Shown: positions 37,278 through 45,574 of the stretch, piece by piece
Numbering within the stretch: position 1 is the stretch's first letter
How the letters are laid out: the number at the start of each line of letters is the position of its first letter
DNA from: CAVUNY01 sp963768585
Lineage (GTDB): Bacteria; Chloroflexota; Anaerolineae; Anaerolineales; Anaerolineaceae
Assembly (NCBI GenBank): GCA_963768585.1
Contig: CAVYIF010000014.1
Span: 84,912 to 148,911 of the forward strand
DNA length: 64,000 nucleotides
Reading direction: 5' to 3'
Position numbers and translations under genes: made by a program
The notes under the pieces: model-generated
Database searches by the model: none
What the model was told of the DNA's origin: nothing
The model's input: the letters and a program-made list of their open reading frames with translations, nothing else

Positions 37278-37997
37278 TTACCTCATTCCTTCTTGCACGA
37301 TCTGCCCACTATCGGGACCGGTCACCAGCCAGTAGCCACCGCCAATGTAGACCTTTTGCACGGCTTGAGCCTGCGCTTTTACCGGGTTGCTGGGAGCTAC
37401 GATCTGCCCGCCGGACGCACTGAGCACCAATTGATATCCCGCGCCCAGATCCATGGTCTTGGTCAGGCTGGCAGCCGGTTGGGCCTTGAAGGTGGTCTCT
37501 GGGGCGATGATTCTTGCGCCATAACCGTTAAACTCCAAGATGTACCCGGCGCCCAGATCCATGGTCCTGGTCTGGCTGGCAGCCAGTTGGGCCTTGAAGG
37601 TGGTTTCTGGGGCGATGATCCTTCCGCCATAACCGTTTAACTCTAAGACGTACCCGGCGCCCAAATCCATGGTCTTGGTCAGGCTGGCAGCCAGTTGTGC
37701 CTTGAAGGTGGTCTCTGGGGCGATGATCTTTCCGTCATAACCGTTTAACTCTAAGACGTACCCGGCGCCCAGATCCAGGCGCTGGTTGGCGGTGGAAGGT
37801 GGGGCAGGGGCGCCGATCTTGTCCTGCACACCGTCCGGCACCAGGGCGTCGCCGGCGTCCAGGTCGAGCGCCTGGGGAGCGGCGCCAGTATTCGGGATAA
37901 ACGGCTGATGGGTGAAGCCGTAAGCAGCGGCGGCGAGCGCCAGGACCAGCGCGACCGGTACAATCATCCATCTGAATTTAGCACTTGAGCGGAACAT
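37278..37997 (-). CDS. Membrane-anchored or secreted repeat protein with 36-residue repeats
   Basis: The 239-residue protein has an N-terminal hydrophobic segment (MIVPVALVLALAAAAYGF), then three near-identical 36-residue units of the form DLGAGYVLELNGYGGRIIAP followed by ETTFKAQLAAS, a diverged fourth unit (DLGAGYQLVLSASGGQIVAP) and a final half-unit (GGGYWLVTGPDSGQIV). The repeat is exact at 108 bp in DNA. The function is unknown; each unit could be a beta-hairpin. It is divergent from the BTAD regulator at 38346. Confidence 0.7.
   Translation of the reverse strand: MFRSSAKFRWMIVPVALVLALAAAAYGFTHQPFIPNTGAAPQALDLDAGDALVPDGVQDKIGAPAPPSTANQRLDLGAGYVLELNGYDGKIIAPETTFKAQLAASLTKTMDLGAGYVLELNGYGGRIIAPETTFKAQLAASQTRTMDLGAGYILEFNGYGARIIAPETTFKAQPAASLTKTMDLGAGYQLVLSASGGQIVAPSNPVKAQAQAVQKVYIGGGYWLVTGPDSGQIVQEGMR
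37452..37775. repeat. Three tandem 108-bp repeats inside the repeat-protein gene
   Basis: The CCATGG word recurs at 37451, 37559 and 37667, exactly 108 bp apart, and the intervening sequences are highly similar. The units code for the 36-residue repeats described for the gene at 37997-37278. High DNA identity points to recent unit duplication. Confidence 0.75.
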
Positions 37998-38152
37998 TGC
38001 ATATCTCCTTCTTTTGTAGTTTGGCCGGCAGGTTTCGTTCGCCGGACCTTTGAACTCATTGACATAGCCCTTTGATTCCTCAACTCCTCTTTTGAAAAGA
38101 AGACTCGGATTTACCGAGAGACGATGTCAATGAACGTCATTTGACTACATCT

Positions 38153-38185
38153 TAGCCACTGACCGTGTCACAATCATGGTCACAA
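38153..38185. promoter_or_regulatory. TAGCCAC-N4-CGTGTCA element, copy 2, with GTCACAA direct repeat
   Basis: TAGCCAC (38153-38159), four bases, and CGTGTCA (38164-38170) match copy 1 at 37133. The site continues into two GTCACAA words at 38167-38173 and 38179-38185, 12 bp apart. It lies in the shared upstream region of the repeat-protein gene and the BTAD regulator and could be an operator bound by the regulator; direct-repeat sites are typical of SARP/BTAD proteins. Confidence 0.45.
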
Positions 38186-38216
38186 CCGTATAATCGGTGT
38201 GAAGCGTGTGATTAAC

Positions 38217-38246
38217 TTGCACCAGCCTTGATAAAATTGATACAAT
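38217..38246 (+). promoter_or_regulatory. Likely promoter of the BTAD regulator
   Basis: TTGCAC (38217-38222) and TACAAT (38241-38246) are spaced by 18 bp, 100 bp upstream of the regulator start. The match to sigma70 consensus is moderate. Confidence 0.4.
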
Positions 38247-38345
38247 AGAAGCAACCGCCACACATGGCGATTCGCCCACTGATAAAATCCATCGCACCCA
38301 TAATCGTAGAATCGATCACCTTGTGTGTCAGAGAAAAGGGGACTT

Positions 38346-41300
38346 ATGGGCTGCCTGAGGATTCATCTGTTAGGGCCATTCAGCGCCAGTCTCGATGAAC
38401 AAAAGATCACCCAATTTGACACTGAAAAAACCCGGGCCATCCTGGCTTATTTAGCCAGCGAATCGCACCGGCCTCACCAGCGTGAGATGTTAGCAGAAAT
38501 GTTCTGGCCTGAGCGTCCCAAAGGGGCTGCCCGGGCAAACCTGCGCCACGTCCTGGGCAATCTGCGGATGATCGTTGGGGACCGTTCCTCTTTGACCGGT
38601 GCTGCCAACCCCTCACCTTTTCTTCTGGCTACCCGGGATACCATTCAACTCAACCAGGCGAGCAGCATCTGGGTGGATACGGCTGCTTTTTCGGAATTAG
38701 TTAATGGACAGCCATGCGCCACCAGCTTGCGCATCGACCAGCTTGTGCAGGCGGTGGACCTGTACCGGGGACCATTTTTAGAGGATATGGTTGTCGGAGA
38801 GAGCACCGCTTTCCAGGAATGGGTTTTGCTCAAACGCGAGATTTTATTCCAGGAGATGGTGTCCGCCCTGCGCCAATTGATCAATTGTTACCGCCTATGG
38901 GGAAAGTACGATAAAGGCATACTTTATGCAAGGCGCCAGATGGAGCTGGCCCCCTGGCAAGAAGAAGCTCACCAAACCGTGATGCGCTTGTTGGCACTCA
39001 ACGGACAGCGCAGCGCTGCCCTGGCGCAATATGAAACCTGCCGGCATTTTCTGCGGGAGGAACTAGGCGTAGAACCCGGGGTTGAAACCATCCAACTCTA
39101 CCAACAGATCCGCGACGGCAGCCTGGAGATGACTGACTTATTACCGGTTTTGGTGGGCGAGTCTGAAATTACCCCTCGGCTTCAGGAATTTATGGAAGTG
39201 GGGTCTGAAACGCTCGAACCCCCACCCATTGTTGCCCGAGAGCGCGAACTCGCCAGCCTGGAAGACTTCTTACAGCAGGCATTGAGTGGGCACGGCAGCG
39301 TTGTTTTCGTCACCGGCGTCGCCGGTCAGGGAAAGACCGCCCTGCTGAATGCATTTGCTCGCTGTTCGATTTTGACTCACGACGGCTTGCTGGCGGCGGT
39401 TGGCAATTGCAGTCTTTTTTCGGGAGTCGGCGATCCCTATTTACCTTTCCGAGATATCCTGGCGATGTTCACTGGAGATGTTGATTCACAATGGTCATCG
39501 GGAGCGATCTCTCGCAAGCATGCCCGGCGGATTTGGCGTGCGCTTCCGAACACCATCCGGACCCTGTTGAACCACGGCGATTCGTTGATCGGCACCTTCC
39601 TGGATGGCAAAGAACTGTTTTTACGAGCGACCGCCGCGTTACCCGGCCAAACCCAATGCCTGCAGCAACTGCGCGCCCTGATCGATTTGCGATCCTCCGC
39701 AGCGAACAGCATAGAGCAGAACTTTCTGTTTGAGCATTACACGAACTTCTTATTCTCCCTTTCAGAACAAAGCCCTTTGGTGCTCCTCATTGATGATCTG
39801 CAGTGGTCAGATAGCGCCTCGATTGGCCTGCTTTTTCATCTGGGGCAAAGGCTGGCAAAGACCAACCACAGGATTTTGATTGTCTGTGCCTATCGCCCGG
39901 AAGAGGTGGCTTTAGTCCGCGATGGTGAACGCCATCCCCTGGTGAAGGTGCTCAACGAGTTTAAGCGTATTTTTGGCAACGAACGGGTGGACCTTGACCA
40001 TACCGAGCAGTACGAGGATAGAAGATTTGTAGAAATGCTGCTGGACACAGAATGCTATCAGATGGGGGAAGAATTCCGTTCAGCCTTATTCCAGCGCACC
40101 CAGGGTCATCCCTTATTCACGGTTGAGCTGCTGCGAGCCATGCAGGACCGCGGCGCCGTTTTCAAGAATGAAGATGGGGATTGGATCGAGGCACCCACCC
40201 TGGATTGGGAACTGCTCCCGACCCGCGTCCAGGCGGTCATCGAAGAGCGCATCGACCGTCTTTCTCCTGAACTGCGCCAGATTTTAAATATCGCCAGTGT
40301 CGAAGGGGAGGTGTTTACGGCTCAGATCGTGGCTGAAGTACATAATATGGCGGAAAAACCACTCCAGGTCCAGCTTGTGCGCGAATTGGAGCGGCGCCAC
40401 AGATTGGTCCGGGAGCAAGGAGAACAGAAGACGGATTGGGGCCGGTTATCGCGTTATCGCTTCAACCACATCCTCTTTCAGGATTATCTATACAAACAGC
40501 TCAGCCAGGGAGAACGCCGCCTGCTGCACAGGGAGGTGGCGGCGGTCATGGAAAAGATCTATCAGGGTCAACTGGACGAGATGTCCGTTCAGCTGGCGCA
40601 CCATTTTTATCAGTCCGGAGAAAATGAGCGCGCCTTTGAATACAGCATCCGGGCCGCCCGGCGGGCCGCCCATTTATATGCCTGCGATGAAACCGTCCAG
40701 CATGCCACGCGGGCCATCCAGATCGCCTCAAAAATCGCCGCGAACAAGGTAACCTTGATCAACCTCTACCGAGAACGCGGTCTGGCCTACGAAACCCTGG
40801 GAAAATTTCAGCAGGCACTCACGGATCTCGAAACGTCTGCCCGGATCGCCCACGCAGAAAATGAAAGCGGTTTAGAATGTAATGCCCTGATCGATCTGGG
40901 TAAATTATGGACTTCAATGGACTATACCCAAAGTCAGCGTTATTTTGAACAATCTCTGAAGCTGGCGCGCGAGATAGAAAATCCGCCCATGCTGGCCAAC
41001 AGCCTGAACTGGATGGGCAACTGGCATGCCAACGCCGAACAACCCAAAGACGCGATCCGCTACCATCATGAAGCCCTGGAAATTCTCAAGCAAACAGGCA
41101 ATCCGCCGGAATTGGCCAAAACGCTGGACCTGCTGGGGATTGCCAGTATTCTCGCGGCCGACTGCCCTACCGGCAGGGCGTACTTCGATCGGGCCATCGC
41201 TCTTTTCAGAGAACTGGATGACCGTGCCAGCCTGGCATCCAGTCTATCGGGGCGCACCAACATCGGGGGCGCAAGCTACATATATGCCACCATATCACCC

Positions 41301-42146
41301 GAGTATCAACCCGGTGAGGCCAGGCGCGACTGTCAGGAAGCACTGCAGATTGCCCATGAGATCGGCTCGCCCGCTGACGAAGCCTGGGCGGATTGGTCGC
41401 TGGGTCTGGTCGATATTGTACAGGGGGATTTTGGACATGCGCTGGAGATCATCCGCAGTGGGATGCAGATTGCCACCGACATGGGGCATCGCGAAATGCT
41501 CGTAGGCAATCAGGCTGCTCTTGGGGTATTGTACGTCGAGCTGTTCGCATTGGAAGAGGCGCAGCAGCAGCTCGAACAGGCGCTCCATCTGGCTGAAGAA
41601 CTGCGCTCCCAACACTGGACTAATCAGACTGCCGGAACATTGTCCACCGTCTACCTCTTGCAAAACAAACTGTCTCAGGCTGAAAACACTCTCCAGAAAG
41701 TGCTCTCTCCACAAACACCCATGGACAGCCTGATGAAACGTTCCTGCTGGTTAAGACGGGCCGAGTTGGCTCTGGCCCAGGACAACCCGGGTCTGGCATT
41801 GGAGATCACCGATCGCTTGATCCGTTCTGCTCCCGGCACGTCACCAGGGCAGGTGATACCCTCTCTGTGGCAGCTGAAAGGCGCGGCACTGGCGGTGATG
41901 GGGCAGTTGGAAGAAGCACATGCTTTGCTGTGCGCCGCGCTGGAGAAGGCCCGCGAAAACGATCAGCAATTTTTATTGTGGCGCATACACGCCAGCCTGG
42001 GAAAACTGTATGCAAGCATGCACTGCCCGACACACGCTGCGCAAGAACGGTCGACGGCCAGAGCCATGATCGAGTCCCTGGCGGCTACAATAAAAGAAGA
42101 GCATTTAAAGCAGCAGTTCATTGTCAACGCCTGCAAAACCCTCTAA
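38346..42146 (+). CDS. BTAD/SARP-type regulator with AAA ATPase and TPR repeats
   Basis: The 1266-residue cytoplasmic protein starts with an OmpR-like winged helix (LRIHLLGPFSASLDEQKITQ; QREMLAEMFWPERP), followed by a bacterial transcriptional activation domain (about 90-250; AHQTVMRLLALNGQRSAALAQYE). An AAA_16/STAND ATPase has Walker A GVAGQGKTALL (about 325-335) and Walker B VLLIDDLQWSD. A long TPR array covers about 740-1260. Such proteins sense a partner and activate nearby genes. ATG 38346 with AAAAGGGG is preferred over GTG 38325. Divergent from the 36-residue-repeat gene. Confidence 0.85.
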   Translation: MGCLRIHLLGPFSASLDEQKITQFDTEKTRAILAYLASESHRPHQREMLAEMFWPERPKGAARANLRHVLGNLRMIVGDRSSLTGAANPSPFLLATRDTIQLNQASSIWVDTAAFSELVNGQPCATSLRIDQLVQAVDLYRGPFLEDMVVGESTAFQEWVLLKREILFQEMVSALRQLINCYRLWGKYDKGILYARRQMELAPWQEEAHQTVMRLLALNGQRSAALAQYETCRHFLREELGVEPGVETIQLYQQIRDGSLEMTDLLPVLVGESEITPRLQEFMEVGSETLEPPPIVARERELASLEDFLQQALSGHGSVVFVTGVAGQGKTALLNAFARCSILTHDGLLAAVGNCSLFSGVGDPYLPFRDILAMFTGDVDSQWSSGAISRKHARRIWRALPNTIRTLLNHGDSLIGTFLDGKELFLRATAALPGQTQCLQQLRALIDLRSSAANSIEQNFLFEHYTNFLFSLSEQSPLVLLIDDLQWSDSASIGLLFHLGQRLAKTNHRILIVCAYRPEEVALVRDGERHPLVKVLNEFKRIFGNERVDLDHTEQYEDRRFVEMLLDTECYQMGEEFRSALFQRTQGHPLFTVELLRAMQDRGAVFKNEDGDWIEAPTLDWELLPTRVQAVIEERIDRLSPELRQILNIASVEGEVFTAQIVAEVHNMAEKPLQVQLVRELERRHRLVREQGEQKTDWGRLSRYRFNHILFQDYLYKQLSQGERRLLHREVAAVMEKIYQGQLDEMSVQLAHHFYQSGENERAFEYSIRAARRAAHLYACDETVQHATRAIQIASKIAANKVTLINLYRERGLAYETLGKFQQALTDLETSARIAHAENESGLECNALIDLGKLWTSMDYTQSQRYFEQSLKLAREIENPPMLANSLNWMGNWHANAEQPKDAIRYHHEALEILKQTGNPPELAKTLDLLGIASILAADCPTGRAYFDRAIALFRELDDRASLASSLSGRTNIGGASYIYATISPEYQPGEARRDCQEALQIAHEIGSPADEAWADWSLGLVDIVQGDFGHALEIIRSGMQIATDMGHREMLVGNQAALGVLYVELFALEEAQQQLEQALHLAEELRSQHWTNQTAGTLSTVYLLQNKLSQAENTLQKVLSPQTPMDSLMKRSCWLRRAELALAQDNPGLALEITDRLIRSAPGTSPGQVIPSLWQLKGAALAVMGQLEEAHALLCAALEKARENDQQFLLWRIHASLGKLYASMHCPTHAAQERSTARAMIESLAATIKEEHLKQQFIVNACKTL

Positions 42147-42175
42147 TTTCCATCCGGGTACCCATAAAATACCGC

Positions 42176-43120
42176 TTACAAATATTTTTTTAGGGCAGCC
42201 ACCAGCCAGGGCAGCGGCTCCAACCAGTCCACCGCAAGTGCAGCCAGATAGCCGGACACGCGCCATAAATCGCGCCGCCGGGAAAACCCGGGAGCGATAG
42301 GCAGGATTTCACGATACCCCTCAAAAACATCGTCCGGAACGGGTTGGAAATAGTCCACATAGGCCAGGTCCATTTCGGGGTTGCCGTAGTAGACGGCCGG
42401 ATCGACGACCAGCGCCCCGGCGGCGGTGCTGATAAAGTTGTTTTGCTGGGCATCCCCGTGTAAAAGTGTGGGCAGCGTTGGCGGGATATCCAGCCCGGGC
42501 AGGCGCGCAATCAGCTTTTCGACCTGGCGGATGATTTCCGTGGGCAGGTTGCCCGAGTCGATGGCCCCCATCAAACGCGGCCACAGGCGGCGCTCGCTGT
42601 AAAAGGACAGCCAGTCCGGCATAGGCCGGTTATCCTGGTACAGCGGCCCAAAGTAGCCCTGCATCTCCAGGCCGTACTGCTCTCCTCGAACCTGATGGAT
42701 GCGGGCCAGCGTGCGCCCGATCTCCCGCCATTGGGACGGCTTGCGCTCCACGGCCTGCACGGCTTCCAGCACCAGGATCACCCCGCCTTCCACGGGCGCA
42801 ATGCCGATCGCCGGTGGGGTGAGAATACCGGCGCGTTCGCTGAGCAGGCGCAGCCCGGCCAGTTCGACTTCGAACTGGTCCAGGCCGTGGGCCGCCTCGC
42901 TGAGCTTGACGAAGACCGAATAGGCCCCATCCGAAAGAATCGCCGAGGGATGCGAGGCAAAATCGTTCATATCATCGAACGTTTTTACACGCCAGGCCTG
43001 GTGGGTATATTCGGAGACCATCTTTTCAACTGGCAGCCGGCAGCGGTCGCTCAGCAGGCGCGCTGAGGGCAGGTCTTTATAGGAGTCGTAGATGTCTGGG
43101 AGCATAAGGTATTTTATCAT
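42176..43120 (-). CDS. Fructosamine-kinase/APH-family phosphotransferase
   Basis: The 314-residue protein has the kinase catalytic loop LLHGDAQQNNF (HGDxxxxN) and DPAVYYGNPEMDLAYV, which is the diagnostic block of fructosamine-3-kinase-like proteins. FVKLSEAAHGLDQFEVELAGLRLL supplies the nucleotide-lobe lysine and helix. Likely phosphorylates a sugar amine or other small hydroxyl substrate. The start is uncertain: ATG 43120 or 43105; the terminator at 43136-43165 rules out a longer N-terminus. Confidence 0.78.
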   Translation of the reverse strand: MIKYLMLPDIYDSYKDLPSARLLSDRCRLPVEKMVSEYTHQAWRVKTFDDMNDFASHPSAILSDGAYSVFVKLSEAAHGLDQFEVELAGLRLLSERAGILTPPAIGIAPVEGGVILVLEAVQAVERKPSQWREIGRTLARIHQVRGEQYGLEMQGYFGPLYQDNRPMPDWLSFYSERRLWPRLMGAIDSGNLPTEIIRQVEKLIARLPGLDIPPTLPTLLHGDAQQNNFISTAAGALVVDPAVYYGNPEMDLAYVDYFQPVPDDVFEGYREILPIAPGFSRRRDLWRVSGYLAALAVDWLEPLPWLVAALKKYL

Positions 43121-43135
43121 TGACACTGTCCACAA

Positions 43136-43165
43136 AAAAAAGCTCACAGTACTGTGAGCTTTTTT
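43136..43165 (-). terminator. Perfect 30-bp palindromic terminator
   Basis: AAAAAAGCTCACAGT (43136-43150) is followed directly by its exact complement ACTGTGAGCTTTTTT (43151-43165). As A and T tails flank both sides it can terminate in both directions; the VOC gene on the minus strand ends 29 bp before it. Confidence 0.85.
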
Positions 43166-43194
43166 GGCGCACCGGTAAAGAAACCCCTCGAGCG

Positions 43195-43611
43195 TTACGC
43201 TTTCGGACCAGCGATATTCACCATCCAATTTACGCCGAACTTATCGGTTAACATCCCGAATGTGTCGCCCCAGGGAGCTTTCTCAAGAGGCATAGAAATC
43301 GTTCCGCCAGCCGAAAGCTTCTGGAAGTAGGTCGTTAATTCGGCCTGGTCCGCGCCGCTGAGCGACATGCTGTAGTTCGTCCCGGGGCGGTATTCCATCC
43401 CGTTGGGCGTGTCCGCAGCCATAAAAGTGATCCCGTTCTCAGCTTCCAGCATGGCGTGCATAATCTTATCGTCTTCGGCCGGGTCCTGCGAGGCGTGGAA
43501 CTCTTTGAAAGTGTTGATCGAAAGTTTGCCGCCAAAAACAGTCTGGTAGAATTCCATGGCCTGGCGGGCATTATCCTTGAAGGACAGGTAGGGGTTCAAT
43601 TGGGATGGCAT
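43195..43611 (-). CDS. VOC-superfamily protein (PhnB-like glyoxalase fold)
   Basis: The 138-residue protein has the PhnB-like pattern: LNPYLSFKDNARQAMEFYQT at the start, FGGKLSINTFKEF, IMHAMLEAENGITFMAADTP, and a C-terminal WGDTFGMLTDKFGVNWMVNI. PhnB-like proteins are found with stress and antibiotic-resistance regulators; activity is generally unknown. It has a GGAG ribosome-binding site and the promoter/operator described at 43653-43681. Confidence 0.85.
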   Translation of the reverse strand: MPSQLNPYLSFKDNARQAMEFYQTVFGGKLSINTFKEFHASQDPAEDDKIMHAMLEAENGITFMAADTPNGMEYRPGTNYSMSLSGADQAELTTYFQKLSAGGTISMPLEKAPWGDTFGMLTDKFGVNWMVNIAGPKA

Positions 43612-43652
43612 GTTTTCTCCTTAAATGTTGATAAATTAGATCGGATATAAAT

Positions 43653-43681
43653 ATTTTACAATAGAACATAAGTTCTGTCAA
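43653..43681 (-). promoter_or_regulatory. Promoter of the VOC gene with a GAAC-N4-GTTC palindrome in the spacer
   Basis: On the minus strand TTGACA (43681-43676) and TAAAAT (43658-43653) are exactly 17 bp apart, 41 bp upstream of the start codon. The spacer contains AGAACTTATGTTCT (43663-43676 on the plus strand as AGAACATAAGTTCT), a palindrome of the GAAC-N4-GTTC type. A repressor bound there would block RNA polymerase; the motif resembles the Gram-positive LexA box, but this is not proof of SOS control. Confidence 0.6.
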
Positions 43682-43785
43682 GAAGCGTTTTTTTAGAAAA
43701 ATGGATGAATTTTTTTGATGTAAAATTCTTATGGAATATTGCAAGCTAAGCTTTCCGTTTGAGTCTCTTTATAAAAGGGTGAAAC

Positions 43786-44604
43786 TTGTTCTCCAGACTT
43801 GTTGGCTACATTCGACGGCAGCCGGTAACAGGTTTTTACCTGCTGGCTTTTGGCATTTCCTGGACCTGTCTCATTGCGGCCTACGTCATTCTTCAAGACA
43901 GCCTTTTCCTGGCCTGGATTGGGTCCTTTGGACCGGCAATTGCCGGGCTGTTTGTGACAGGCATATGCGCCGGCAAACCCGGCCTCGAACAAATGCTGGC
44001 ACGCCTCGTACGCTGGCGAGTGCCCTGGGCCAGCTACCTGTTTGTGATTGGGGTGCCAATCTTGCTGGCTGCCGGAACGGTTCTGCTGCATGACGGTCCG
44101 CACGAAATGCTGAAAGCATTGCAATTGATCGTCACCCAGCTGCCCTTCTTGTTAGGGCTGCTGCTGCTCATGGCGCTGTTGGTGATGGGGGAAGAAATTG
44201 GCTGGCGCGGATTCGTCCTGCCGCGTTTGCAAGAGCGCCTGGGTGCATGGAAGGCCTCGCTGGTGATTGGCCTGCTGTGGGGAATCTGGCATATTCCAGC
44301 CGCCCTCGATCCGGAAAATGTACTCAACCGCGGGCCGTTCCTCTTAGCCATCCTAATTTTTACATCAGGCACAATCGGGTTTTCGTTTCTGTATACCTGG
44401 CTGTGGAATTACACGGGCGGCAGTTTATTGATCGTAAGCCTTTTCCATGGTTTCTATAACAGTCTTAACCTGGTTGCATCCGCCGCCTATCCGTATATCA
44501 TCGATCAGCATTGGTATTACCTGGCGGTCCTGGCGCTGATTCTGGCAGGGTCCGCTTTGGCCCAAGGAGTTCGTGGGGCCCATGTCAGGTATAGATTGGG
44601 GTAA
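43786..44604 (+). CDS. CPBP-family intramembrane metalloprotease
   Basis: The 272-residue protein has about eight membrane helices and the CPBP/Abi catalytic motifs: EEIGWRGFVLPRLQ (EExxxR, about 140-153), LLWGIWHIPAAL (FxxxH type, about 165-176) and a later LFHGFYNSLN. The family includes prenyl-protein-type proteases and bacteriocin-immunity proteins. The start is TTG at 43786 with AAGGG seven bases upstream. Confidence 0.83.
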   Translation: MFSRLVGYIRRQPVTGFYLLAFGISWTCLIAAYVILQDSLFLAWIGSFGPAIAGLFVTGICAGKPGLEQMLARLVRWRVPWASYLFVIGVPILLAAGTVLLHDGPHEMLKALQLIVTQLPFLLGLLLLMALLVMGEEIGWRGFVLPRLQERLGAWKASLVIGLLWGIWHIPAALDPENVLNRGPFLLAILIFTSGTIGFSFLYTWLWNYTGGSLLIVSLFHGFYNSLNLVASAAYPYIIDQHWYYLAVLALILAGSALAQGVRGAHVRYRLG

Positions 44605-44730
44605 GATTGAATAAGCGTCCAATCATGGGGTCGCCTTTCTACAAAATGGCTGCATTTCGTACGGTTAAAATGGATGCCGCTGCACGCCACGGCCCAATCA
44701 AAAAAGAACCCAATGCACAGGAGAACTGTT

Positions 44731-45537
44731 ATGGACTTTTCATTTATTCAGACCAGCGACCACCACATCCTTGATTCAGAAACTTCCCTGTTCCGCGGGT
44801 TTTCGACAGGGTACGCGCTTCAAACCGTCCTCCAGCATATTGCCAGGAACCAGGCCGGAAAGTTCGACTTTCTGGTCATGACTGGCGACCTTGTGAATAA
44901 GCCTACCCCGGATGCGTACCGGACCTTTGAGCGCATCCTGGGCCTGCAGGATCCTTCCGCAAATTCAGCCAGGTTCGCTGAACCGCAGCCGGCCTCGCTC
45001 GCGGGTTTCGATCCCTTCCCGGTATACTTTCTGCCGGGGAATCACGACGACCGCCAGCTTTTTTACCGGCAGCTCTATCCCCAATCCGCGGAAGGGGGCC
45101 TGGCCAACGGGGCTTTCGTGCATCAGGGTGTCCAGTTCATTTTTCTGGATATGGGACCCGATGTGAAAGCCGAAGCCTTCCCGGAAACGATCGATTTCCT
45201 GGAGCGCTCCCTTCAGAAAAAGCTGCCTTCCGTGATCATGGTACACCATCACCTGGTATCGATCGGCAGCGCCTGGCTGGACGCGTTTATCGCGGATGAT
45301 ATCGAACGTTTCTGGAACGCGGTTGCGGGGCAAGCGGTGCTCGGCATCTTTTGCGGGCACACCCACATCACCTACGAAATCGAGGTCGGTGGCATCCCCG
45401 TGTTTGGCGTGCGCTCCACCGCTTTCCCTTTTGTACTGCAGGACAAACCGCTGACGGCACTTCTGCCGCCGCATTACCGGCTGGTAACGATCCGGGACGG
45501 CGTCCTTACGTCTCAGATTTTTGAGGTGGAGCTGTAA
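44731..45537 (+). CDS. Calcineurin-like metallophosphoesterase (Icc/CpdA-like)
   Basis: The 268-residue protein has the binuclear-metal motifs in order: QTSDHHI (DxH, about residue 8), MTGDLVNKP (GDxx), LPGNHDDR (GNHD/E), VHHHL and CGHTHI (GHTH). The spacing is like class III cyclic-nucleotide phosphodiesterases. The substrate is not certain. AGGAGA seven bases before ATG 44731 decides the start; an earlier in-frame start at 44674 lacks such a site. Confidence 0.83.
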   Translation: MDFSFIQTSDHHILDSETSLFRGFSTGYALQTVLQHIARNQAGKFDFLVMTGDLVNKPTPDAYRTFERILGLQDPSANSARFAEPQPASLAGFDPFPVYFLPGNHDDRQLFYRQLYPQSAEGGLANGAFVHQGVQFIFLDMGPDVKAEAFPETIDFLERSLQKKLPSVIMVHHHLVSIGSAWLDAFIADDIERFWNAVAGQAVLGIFCGHTHITYEIEVGGIPVFGVRSTAFPFVLQDKPLTALLPPHYRLVTIRDGVLTSQIFEVEL

Positions 45538-45574
45538 ACATCCGCAATGCGGCGCGGTGTGTTAAAATTTTCCC

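Larger units (their letters stand above)
37998..38345. other. Divergent intergenic region between repeat protein and BTAD regulator
   Basis: This 348-bp region has no gene. It carries the TAGCCAC-N4-CGTGTCA element, GTCACAA direct repeats and a likely plus-strand promoter (annotated separately). The part near 38030-38080 (TTTGAACTCATTGACATAGCCC) echoes part of the SnoaL-like gene (GTTGACATAGCCCCCGG), possibly another scrap of the same duplication. Confidence 0.45.

Noticed and set aside
37452..37775. CRISPR-like array
   Set aside because: The 108-bp direct repeats are contiguous, in frame and coding, with no spacers. No CRISPR array was seen in the window.
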